Source: Pseudeuparius sepicola | Lineage: Eukaryota; Arthropoda; Insecta; Coleoptera; Anthribidae | Direction: 5' to 3' | DNA: 64,000 nt | NCBI GenBank assembly: GCA_963920635.1 | Contig: OY987304.1 | Location: 34,782,365 to 34,846,364 of the forward strand | Shown here: one piece after another, positions 54,661 through 64,000 of the stretch | How the letters are laid out: each line of letters opens with the position of its first letter | Numbering within the stretch: position 1 is the stretch's first letter | Notes under the pieces: generated by a model | The model's input: the letters and a program-made list of their open reading frames with translations, nothing else | Databases searched by the model: none | Told to the model about the DNA's origin: nothing | Position numbers and translations under genes: made by a program

Positions 54661-55436
54661 TACTACCCTTGTTTATGATAAACAAGGGTACTACGGAAAA
54701 CCCTATAGAAAACCGAAGTAATCTCAGTGAGTGTGGAATAATTGCCAATATAACGCACGATGAATAGGTAAATAATAGCAACTTTAAATTTAAACCTATG
54801 TCGTAGCATAGAAAAATCTATTACTACTTCTTCTATGGCCGTAGTGCCTCTGCTTCTAAAGGGAAAATGTTCAACTTTTTCTAAAGTAGGCGCACTTGTA
54901 GGTAAAAGATCTTAAAACGTCTTTTCATATTTCTATAAAAATACTGGGTTAGGTAGTTTATTGTTCTTTTACGCAGGTTAACAAAGATAATAAGATAATA
55001 AGTACTAGTTTATTATTATAGTTAATTTCGCTGAAATAACTAGTTTAGTATGCTCAAAGCTCGCAGTTCTACTTTTTATCTAGTGCAGGAGGCAATGTGA
55101 GAGACATGCGGCACAATGTGCCATGTGCTCTCGAACCGTTAGGTTTGCGCAGGACCGCATTTGTAGCAATCCGGAAATAATAATTATACTCGAAATTAGA
55201 ACAACCTATGAACCTATACCAATTTATTTTTTATATGATACTTATATGTAGGTACTAAATTGTTTGTTACGAAATAGGAATTTATTTTCTATTGGATGAA
55301 AGAGTTTGTCTGGAAGATTGGAGAACAAAGTAGACATATCTAATAATGACTTAATAGTAAATTACATACAAAACTGGATCTTGTTAGAATTCGTGAGATC
55401 CATCGCAAATTGTTAATTATTTTATACAAGTTATCT

Positions 55437-55525
55437 TTAATAATAATAATAATTCTCACCCTCACATACTCCAAACTAGGAGTACCCCAGCAGCAACAGA
55501 ATGCTTGTGTGGGGGGAGGTGTTTA
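55437..55525. repeat. G-rich dispersed repeat next to an AAT tract, partial copy
   Basis: AATAATAATAATTCTCACCC through GCTTGTGTGGGGGGAGG matches the left part of the 57,312-57,484 copy. Confidence 0.65.
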
Positions 55526-57311
55526 GAGTTTGAAGTTATACAATATACAGTACAATAGATAGGCGTAAAAGTAAAGTTTTATTTTCTGTATAAATACATA
55601 TGTTTCATTTTATTTTTAGAACTTGAGGACATTAAGAATGTGAGAAAATATAAACATTAAAAAAATAATTTTTTCTTACAACCCTATCATTATAATCTTA
55701 CAAATCCGAAAAACCTCTTTTGGAAAATACTGCTACTGCCGATAGTCCCTTCTGCTTCTGAGGTATTACTGAACATTTCTAAAATGACGTCCCTACAAGC
55801 GTGAAGTTGTCAAATTTATATCCTCCAAAATTTATATTTTTTACAGTCTATTTTGGATTTTACAAGGGACCGCTCACTGTAATTAAAGTAACAATAATAG
55901 AGGGTGAATCAGTTTTTTTGTAGCAGGAGCACGACTTTAACATTGGATATAGAAAATGATATTCATTTCATATCAATATAAGTTTACAAACGAGTCATTT
56001 TCAAAAAATCGAATATTTTTTATATCTTTTTTATCTTAGTAGATCAGAGATCTTGAAATGAATTTTGATGAAATATGTCCAGATACATTGCACAGGCAAT
56101 TAATTATGTTATTTCAAAAGATGATACGGTTCTCTATAAAACTGGTAGGTACCTCAATACACTTTGCAAATTTTTTTACAAAAAGTGTCTCTTCGTTTCT
56201 ATTACATCTGTTACGGTTCCATGTCTAATTTCACTTTTTCGATTAAATGACGATTGGTAAAAAAAATTAAAATGAAATTAAATTATTTTTTAAAAACATG
56301 TGGAGTGGTGTTTAAACCAAGGAATACGTAATCGATTGAAACACATACAAACCTCCCACAACGCCCTGAATCTTGAATATTAAGCGTTTACGGACCCATA
56401 TAGTATTTTACAATTTAGATAATTTTTTAGATAATTTTCTAAAAAATGTAGATATGCTTTTCCGTTAAAACTATAGCGACAAGCCTAATTCCATAGATTA
56501 CATATTCGTGTCTATTTCATGATCTAAATACTTCAATAACCGTGCTTAGAACATTGGGTAAACGGTTTACAGTATGGTTTCTGGGCAAATTAAATGACAT
56601 CATTGTATTCCGAGCTGAACGCAAATAATGTCGTAACTGAACTTTACTTTCTTGAGATTTGTAATTCCATTGCAATTTCTGAATTCCTCCTTTTTTCCTT
56701 TAAATACTGGAAGTCATTCAATTACATAAAACTGATTTTCTGCAATGATGCACGTAGAATGTGAACTAATGGTGTGGAGCATACAGCATACAGCATACAT
56801 CTATAATAACATCTATAACTACCGGTTTAAATAAACGTTAATATTTATAAATCGATACGAACACACCTCACCTACACGCCTTTACATATTATGCATTTTT
56901 TATTGGCTTGACCATTATTTATTTAAGTATTCATTAACATAAACCACACGTCAGGTACTTATGTAGTTGAAGATTAATTTATGTCACCAGGTTATTTAAT
57001 ATTGCAAATCCTACATTACTAAAAGGTCAGATTATCCTAGAAATTAAGTCACTAAGACACATGATTTAACGCACCACCAAAACCCTTGAGAAAGTTCATT
57101 ACCACGTTCTTATTTTTGTTTGATTTCTAGTGCGTTAAATTGTTTTTTATATTATTGTCTCGAATCGGACTGTTATAACCTACAAAATAACAACAATACC
57201 TAATATTTATTACGTTCAGACACACATGACTGAACCTTAAGATAACTGGGTATACGTGTGCAGTTTTGAGAAAACATAAACCCGTTATATGATTCTGTTG
57301 ACATGTGTGCC
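55526..57311. other. Non-coding stretch
   Basis: AT-rich; no gene recognised. Confidence 0.45.
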
Positions 57312-57484
57312 TTGATAATAATAACAACAATAATAATAATTCTCACCCTCACAATACTCACAATACTTCAAATTGGAAGTAACCCAGAGCAATTTAATGC
57401 TTGGGCGGGGGAGGGGGGCAAGGGGCAATTAGTATTAATTTGTCTTCGTTGCCATTTGCGGCTAGGGCCGACTTTTCCCGACAC
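57312..57484. repeat. G-rich dispersed repeat next to an AAT tract, longest copy
   Basis: AATAATAATAATTCTCACCC, then GCTTGGGCGGGGGAGGGGGG, GTCTTCGTTGCCATTTGC and AGGGCCGACTTTTCCCGACA. It combines the segments seen separately at 55,437 and 54,362. The translated frame 57,303-57,491 is not a gene. Confidence 0.7.
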
Positions 57485-60300
57485 TGCATAAAGTTACAAT
57501 AATTTATTGGTATTTAGCTTCAACTTTCAAAAGATTTATAGTGGTGCAAAATTTCTAAATTTTACATTAATATCCAACCGTTAGATCCGTTTGCAGATTA
57601 TGTGAAATGCATATACGTAACCGTGATATTTGGAACATAAGTACTCAGTCAACCATTTAGTGAATATATAGGTAAGTGGTAAGTGACATAGAAGATTTTG
57701 ATTTTTCTAGAATTAGGCGGTAGCAATCAACTATCGATCTTTAAATAAATGTAATATAATAAAATAATATAGTTACATTCTTACTATCAGTTGGTTATCT
57801 TAATTTTTTAATAGGGTTTCATTTTAATAAATAATAATAATAATCTTACTCTCGCTATAGGTACTTCAATCAACCTAAATATGCGGAAATATTCCCGTTT
57901 CCTCCTATCTTTATTTCAATACAATTTTTACGGTATGTATAGGTCTAGGTCCTATGTACTCTGCGTAATGTTACATAATACATAAGATTGTTGACAACTT
58001 TTCGCCGCATATAAAATCAGAAAATCGTCGATTGAAATATTTTGAGTAAGTACTTCAGTCAACGGGCAAACAAAAATTGTGGAGGTAATTGTGATAATCA
58101 TTGATCTTGCTTTAATCATTGATCATTGATTTATGAAGTTATTATTGATGCTCTGTCTTTTGTCTTATTTTATTTGGATTCTATACAATCATGGATCCTT
58201 TGTGAATCTGACGCAGAATGGTACCTGTATTGAATTTGCCAAGGTGATCTGACTCCTAAAGGTTAAAGTGACTGAACTTATACTTTCACGTGCATGGATA
58301 GATAGAACAATGGTTTCATTGAAAACTATTAATAATGTATGTGCGGGTTTTCAAATTTTAGACTTCCTACTACTATTGCAGTCGCTTACATAATCTGTAC
58401 AAGTAAGACTCCTAGGTTTTCTTGCTAGTACTTTGCCCTACACTTGACCACATTTGGTCGCCGGAAGTGAACCTGGGCTTATAAACATTGTTGATGAAGC
58501 GCCCACTAATATCGATATTGTTATTGCGAAATGTTTGCCTTCTTGCAACGGCTGCTTCTTTATGGATTTCAGGGTCAAAATACTTCACGACAGAAAGATT
58601 GCGACGGCAAAAAACCTCTAAAGCGGGTATGCTAATTTCTTTGTAAATAAAGCCCATAAAAATGCAATGCACGCCCGGAGAAAAGAAAGAGGAAAATTTT
58701 AAGTTGGCATTCTTGTGGTCTGTCTGTGCAGGGTTAAAATACCAATTCGGATTTGGGAATACGTAATAGGTTCAATAAACCATTATGATCATGATCGGAA
58801 TATATTTGGAATTTGAGCAGTATCGTTGATCTGCGCCAGGAAACACGAAATAGAAAATAGAAGGCACAAAAAACGCTTGATGCGATCTCAGTCTCTTCGT
58901 CGCGTACCTATACTCTTAACAACATTTTCCACAATCTCTCTCAGCTTGACTATATACTATACTATGTAATGTTTTCCCGCATCCATTCATTTTGTCGTCA
59001 TTGGAAGCGCCACCCTATTCTACGTGAATGTTTATTTTTTTGTGTCGCTGTTTTGATACTTCGAGAACTAGGTACTTCACTTTCTGTTACTAGTTTCCAG
59101 ACTGATGGAAAAAGAGTTTAGAAATAAACGCAACCATACCCAAGCAGACAGCGTGGATGTGAATAAATACTGTTCACGCTGAAAGTTTGGCAACATTCTT
59201 ATTTTCTTGTCAACATTATTTCATTTGACATTTTTGATTTGGTTGCATCTTCATATTATTTTTAAACTTGAATAGCTGATCTATTACAGATTAGATTATA
59301 TTCGATGGTCGTTGCTATGTTGCTATTGACACTCCCATGGACTCAGGGCGATAAAAATATGATTCAAATTTCCAAATCATTGGCGACAATATCAGAATGA
59401 GCTGACGTAAATCCATTGTTTCTGATCTATTAGTTGATTTCGAATTAATACTGAATTGTTCTCCAAATTTCTCAGTGCATAAACCGAGTAAAGACTGCAT
59501 TATTTAGTTTCGCCATTGACATTTCCCTTTATGATAATAGAATTTTGTTACCGATTACCGATTTCGCAACGTTTTTGTAGAAATTGCGATCACGACATGA
59601 GCAAAAGAAAGCACAATTAGATCGTTATTATGTTATTTACATAATTTTATTGTTATGTCTGTCCATGTATTATGTATTATTCCACAAAATAAGCCAATGC
59701 TCACGAATGGCAGGCCAAATATAAATAATATACCTAGGCATGTATTGCACTATAGCGCCATACATAATGTATTAACTTTCTTCGTTCAACGTTAGAGGTA
59801 AAGTAAAAGTGTTTCAAAACAGAGTAAACAGTAGGTAGCTGCGACAATGAAACACATTTGGAATGGAGAGTATGAAATTTTAATTTATTGTTGTGCAGAT
59901 TAGATTAATAAGAGCCTAACGATCTATTGGCATAAGACAACGCCTCCAACTATTGCTATTGGTTAAGGACTAAGGAGTAATCATGCCGCTTTGAAAGTTT
60001 TGGCATTTGAAAGGTTCAAGATGCAAATCGTAGGTCCCATTACCAATAGTGAGTTGGCAGTCTAGCTACTACTTTTTAAAGTTCAATCTATTGTTGATGA
60101 TCTTCCAAGCCCGGTCTTCAGGATTTAACTCATCATCAATAAATTTTTGGACATGGAGATACACTCTAAAAATAAATTCTGTTGTGCTGCACTCTCAGGC
60201 TGCACTGAATGCGGGTGGTAGATTGGACAATTTCACTGATGTGTTAAGCCTGGTTGCCTGGGGATGGAAGATCATCAATAATAGGTAGATCTGACCTATT
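57485..60300. other. Non-coding stretch
   Basis: An 86-codon minus frame at 58,412-58,672 (PALEVFCRRNLSVVKYFDPE) starts with ATG but matches no family I recognise. Nothing else supported. Confidence 0.4.
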
Positions 60301-60314
60301 CAGAAGCTCTTGTC

Positions 60315-60440
60315 ACCGGCTCCCGATCAGTTGCTCAATAGTATATTCTGCAACTGTACCAAAGGTTGTAACGCTAGTTGTAGCTGCATAAAACTAGGTC
60401 TCCGCTGTTCTGAGGTATGTATATGCATCGTTGTGGGCAA
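60315..60440 (+). pseudogene. Cysteine-rich CXC-like fragment
   Basis: Plus-strand translation reads APDQLLNSIFCNCTKGCNAS, then CSCIKLGLRCSEVCI. The spacing (CxC...GCxxxCxCxKxGLxC) is that of TSO1/tesmin-like CXC repeats, which also occur in some arthropod transposon-encoded proteins. It runs into a stop soon after and no conserved upstream frame was found, so it is most likely a transposon relic. Confidence 0.5.
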
Positions 60441-60884
60441 TCTTGTTTGAGCGCCGCGACTGAAGAGATAGTTATAGTAATGGTGGAGATATAGATGAAG
60501 ATATAGTTGAAGATCGGATACCATCAACAGATCAGCCAATTCACGAAGCCGATGAAGTTGATGATTTAAATTTCTGAATAATTGTGCTTGTTACTAACTT
60601 GTTTGTTATTATTGTTTGTTACAAAATAAATTTAAAAATATTCCAGTTGAATAAATTTAAGGGTGCGCAAAGCACCCTAATATATTCTTAAATAATTTCT
60701 GACTATCAATTGTTTCCATAGCTCTCTAGATTTCGAAAAATGATTAGAAAAAATTCCATGTTTTTTTACATATTTGACCCTGTATATATTTTGAACAACA
60801 AAAAATACAGAAAATCTTTCCCTACAAAAGTTGTTGAGAATGTAACGACTTTGAATATATAGAGAAAAACTGGTATGTTTCTGG

Positions 60885-61301
60885 GAAAATTCCATACTTA
60901 CCTTTTTTGACTAATCAGAGGCTCGTTTTTTGCTTCGTTGTCATGGCAACTCAAAAAATTTCCGAAAATATTCTCACTTGCTCTAGGCAACAGGAGGTGA
61001 TTACAACGGAAATTTTTTGACAGATGTCATTATTATAATGTGGCATTGTAACATAACTCCACAAATATTTTGATAATAATTTAGTTTAATTTACGTATAG
61101 GTATGGAATTTTCTTACCGAATCCCCCACGTTCTTGAATTAATATCCGGAAATTTTTCTCTGACACGAATTTTTTTTAAGAAAATTTTTTTTAAGAAAAT
61201 TCGTGTCAGGGAAAAATTCGTTAAATTTTTTTTAAGAAAATTCGTGTAGGTACTAGAAAAATTTCCGGCAATAATTCAAGCACTAGGGCGATTACTAGTG
61301 A
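60885..61301. repeat. Dispersed repeat, copy 2 (417 bp)
   Basis: It matches 3,169-3,530 along its length. The extra length comes from repeated TTTTTTTTAAGAAAATT blocks at 61,170-61,250 around the TTCGTGT hairpin. Confidence 0.75.
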
Positions 61302-61475
61302 AAATAATATCAATGACGCCACAGCGGCCATTTTCCCAAACATCAAAAAAGCTAATATTCGGTCAAAATTGGACCTTAGTATGTCCCATTTAAGAACCCC
61401 TTTTCGAAATTTTATTTTGAGTTTTCGTGTTCCCGCTGTAGGCCTGGGACGTCGAGTTTGGATCACCCTGTACAT
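61302..61475. repeat. Single end of a foldback-type element
   Basis: GGGACGTCGAGTTTGG followed by ATCACCCTGTACAT at 61,447-61,476 matches the terminal part of the 33-kb foldback. The opposite arm was not found. Confidence 0.45.
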
Positions 61476-62302
61476 AACTGTGTGGCATTTTTATAAATTT
61501 GGACTTGATACGGATTAAATTTTTTACCCGCATATACAATTAATTTATGTTATTTTTACAATCATATTAATATTTTTTCTAACTTTGACAAGTTCTGATT
61601 ATTAAAATTAGTTTTAAGTGATCAAATTGTAGCTATATTATAATACCTACTATCATTTTTATAGTCAAGATAGTCAACGCATCAAGGTCTTTTTGCAAAT
61701 CATACGGGCACCGGGTACATATAAATAATAATAAAAATCTATATCTACTCACGTGTAGGCAAATTCAACGTGAAGTTCAAGTGAAAGTGTATTAGTTCAG
61801 AGCGTGTTCATAGCCATAAAATTATGGTTCCCATTGCATTTTATTGTTCTCCCGTATCATTAACACTTTTTAGACCCACATAATTGAACGAAAGTGAATC
61901 TTGATTAATTATCATTTGTTTGTAAACTATCTGTAAATTATAGGTAATATTAATGCAGATTAAGATCAAGGAACAGCGAAGAAATCGATTGTAATATCAA
62001 GCAAAATGTTAAGAGAATTGTTTGCCATTCGCTATCTATACACAAAGTCAAATAGCGTATGAACTTTGTTTCGATAACAGTCTTGTTATTAGGTCAAAGC
62101 AGGTTTTGCCAATATTTGTGTTTTTCGTACATACAGATAATATCTTCATATAATGTATGTTACACCTGATATGTAAACACATTTCTTGATAACTTCCATG
62201 ATAAGCTGTTTGCAAAATTCTGATAGCACAAACACATTTATCATTTATTTAGTCTTCCGGTGTCTACTATCCAAACCATTTTCGCTTTGCGTTTTGCTTC
62301 AG

Positions 62303-62507
62303 ATTACCTTCCAAAATGCTGCAGCAAATCTTAAGGGATATGTATGTCGATCCAGAGATTCTGGCAGAATTGGACGACCAACAGAAACAGACCCTGTTCT
62401 GCAAGATGAGGGAAGAACAAGTGCGGAGGTGGAAAACTTGGAACGAACAATTTGCTGACCATGAACCCGAACCCGATAGATTCAAAACAAGCGATAAAAA
62501 GAAACAG
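62303..62507 (+). CDS. First coding exon of an SH2D4-type SH2-domain protein (partial)
   Basis: The exon runs from the acceptor TTGCTTCAG (exon base 62,303) to the donor AAACAG|GTAAAA (62,507). ATG at 62,316 gives 64 codons ending in phase 0. The start MLQQILRDMYVDPEILAEL and the following KQTLFCKMREEQVRRWK are the characteristic N-terminus of SH2D4A/B proteins. Downstream EPEPDRFKTSDKKK is charged. The SH2 domain itself would lie in exons beyond the window. In vertebrates these are cytoplasmic phosphotyrosine adaptors. The exon has its own acceptor upstream of ATG, so at least one 5' non-coding exon exists, perhaps the one at 36.9-37.2 kb. A 404-bp transposon sits in the following intron, 90 bp after the donor. 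Confidence 0.85.
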
Positions 62508-62596
62508 GTAAAAAAACTCTCTACTCTCATCACATGGCAACATACAGCGTCTACTTTTAAACTTTAAACGACTTTTTTGTTTGAACATTCCATAAC

Positions 62597-63000
62597 CAGA
62601 GCATATAAAACAACCAGCAGTATAACTTACTCTTGAGAAATCATCCGCAAATTCAATGACCTTGAGACATATGGGTGGAATAGAAGTCAGAGGTGTAGTC
62701 GGGAAAATCAATTCAGAAATACAGAGTAGTATTAGTAAAGTATATAGTGTGTGGTAAGCACAAGCAGCTTTTACTCCTTCCTGGGATTCTTTATTTAAAG
62801 ATACTAGCAAAAAGCACAATTTACAAAAGGCAAACTCCACGGCACTGTAATATCTCTCATACAGCCAAAAAAGAACTGCCCAATCGCCCCGACACTGCAT
62901 CAATTTGACAGAATCTATTCCCACATGGCGGCTGCGCGAACAGGTGCGCAGAATTTTCCCGCCATGGGGAGTAATACTGCTGATTGTTTTATATGCTCTG
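62597..63000 (-). mobile_element. 404-bp TIR element family, copy C (7-bp TSD)
   Basis: The left end CAGAGCATATAAAACAACC and the right end, inverse with one change, are flanked by CCATAAC on both sides (62,590-62,596 and 63,001-63,007). The length is exactly 404 bp. The family reading frame is open through the element on the minus strand and differs from copy B at only a few residues (for example EFAFCKLCF for ECAFCKLCF). It lies antisense in the first intron of the SH2D4-like gene. Confidence 0.87.
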
Positions 63001-63007
63001 CCATAAC

Positions 63008-64000
63008 CCCCATAAGTGTACCAAATTCAAACAAGAAATATACAGGGAGTTCCATTCTGCCGGGTGCAGGGTGTCAAATTTGAGTAAAAAGGGGTCTAGC
63101 GAGTCAAGTGTGCCATGGAATCTTCTCGAAACATTTGTTGAATACTTAGTCAACAGGAGCACTCTATGTGTTGGTGTGCAAAGATTCAATACAAAAATGT
63201 ACAGGTTATTTATTCGTCTCTGGGCCATCTCAAAATGCTGAATTTTTATGAAATCCAAGTGCTCTGGAATTATTGAAAACATATTAATAAACACAAAATA
63301 TTTTTTTTTTACAAAATGCCAACCAACACATAATAGTATATTATACACTTAGGTGGAGAAGTGAGCCATTACATACCGAGCTTTTTTCGGCGCTACGCGC
63401 CTCAGGATATAATATGCGAGGTAAATAATGGCCTTCTCAACCGAAGTGTATATAGAATTTTTTTTACTACTACCATTGAAATATTGCCATATTTTAGTTT
63501 ATTTTAGTCATTTCTCGCTTTTTTCAAATACTTCGAAATATCAAGTAGCCTGGGAGTTCAGTTGTCAAGCTGATAAAATGACACTAATCTTTAAATGTCA
63601 TATAGAAAATTTTTTATTATTTACCTAGGTACTTTTTTATTATCATTATTTACCTAGGGTGAGAAATATTACTTCTCATTAGAGAAATGAGGTAAATAAT
63701 GGTGATTTCTCACGTTAGTAGTAAAAAAACAATTTCAATTATTGGACTATTGTTAACTAAGTCACTGTCTAAGATGATACATTTTCTGAGCGTGTCCTAT
63801 TGGGGCACACCAGCCACCTTAACTCATATATGGACTTATTCACTGGCAGGCTTCTGTATTCTTTACACTTAATTCGTTTATAGTTTCTGGTGCGGTTTTG
63901 ATATGTTTGATTTTTGGCAAAAAAAACAACGTATTTTGAGATGGCTCAGAGAAAGTATACTTTGAATTGGATCTTTGCGTGGTTCTGTTGACCATTCAAC
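63008..64000. mobile_element. Second copy of the 13-kb foldback interior, running off the window
   Basis: 63,030-63,335 matches 13,050-13,375 (TACAGGGAGTTCCATTCTGC, GTGTTGGTGTGCAAAG, AAAATGCCAACCAACA). 63,735-64,000 matches 13,380-13,675 (AAGATGATACATTTTCTG, GGCACACCAGCCA, CTGTTGACCATTCAAC). Between them lies an insert of about 390 bp absent from the 13-kb copy. Confidence 0.75.
63340..63730. mobile_element. Insert within the foldback copy
   Basis: About 390 bp present here but not in the 13-kb copy. It contains small hairpins built from GAGGTAAATAATGG and GTGAGCCATTACATACC, and CATTATTTACCTAGG. Its outer limits are approximate and no clear target duplication was identified. Confidence 0.5.

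Noticed and set aside
62331..62924. 197-codon minus frame overlapping the SH2D4 exon
   Set aside because: It is the transposon copy C frame running by chance into the antisense of the real exon.

Overview
This looks like nuclear DNA of an insect. It is AT-rich and gene-poor, with spliced genes, GT-AG introns from 50 bp to 13 kb, and a heavy load of DNA transposons, long foldback elements and small hairpin repeats. The two well-resolved genes are close to insect homologues. A beetle is a reasonable guess, but the window does not prove the order. Nothing looks bacterial, viral or organellar.

Genes. (1) 1,639-9,053, minus strand: a complete seven-exon gene for the histone-binding WD40 protein Caf1-55/RBBP4 (429 aa as assembled here), including a 22-bp coding first exon that is easy to miss. 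(2) 19,826-35,071, plus strand: a complete two-exon kinesin-13 microtubule depolymerase (653 aa as assembled) with a 13.3-kb intron. (3) 62,303-62,507, plus strand: the first coding exon of an SH2D4-type SH2-domain adaptor, whose remainder lies beyond the window. A GC-rich stretch at 36.9-37.2 kb with a clean splice donor may be an upstream non-coding exon, possibly of that gene.

Transposon fossils. There is a pogo/Tigger-like transposase fragment (11.5-12.1 kb), two Tc1/mariner-type helix-turn-helix relics (14.3 and 53.3 kb), a Ty1/copia relic (16.8-17.2 kb), a hAT element (22.6-25.7 kb) whose interior has become a six-copy 285-bp tandem array, and a P-element/THAP9-like relic (29.5-32.1 kb). 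The hAT element and the P-like relic both sit in the kinesin intron.

Inverted repeats dominate the rest. Foldbacks of about 0.5-1.8 kb occur at 4.1-5.4, 12.8-14.0, 15.8-16.6, 21.3-22.5, 26.8-28.6, 33.0-33.5, 35.9-36.7 and 51.0-51.9 kb. Several have ends resembling ACAGGGTGT, and two are nested with CAGGGCCGG junctions inside. A 404-bp element with perfect terminal repeats occurs three times, and two copies have exact 7-bp target duplications. Small tRNA-derived elements occur at 7.5 and 42.4 kb.

The genes do not form an operon or pathway. Caf1-55 acts in chromatin assembly and histone modification, kinesin-13 in spindle microtubule dynamics, and SH2D4 proteins in phosphotyrosine signalling. 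No clearly new biological system was found. The strongest leads are the nested palindromes, the 404-bp family with its retained reading frame, and the array inside the hAT element.
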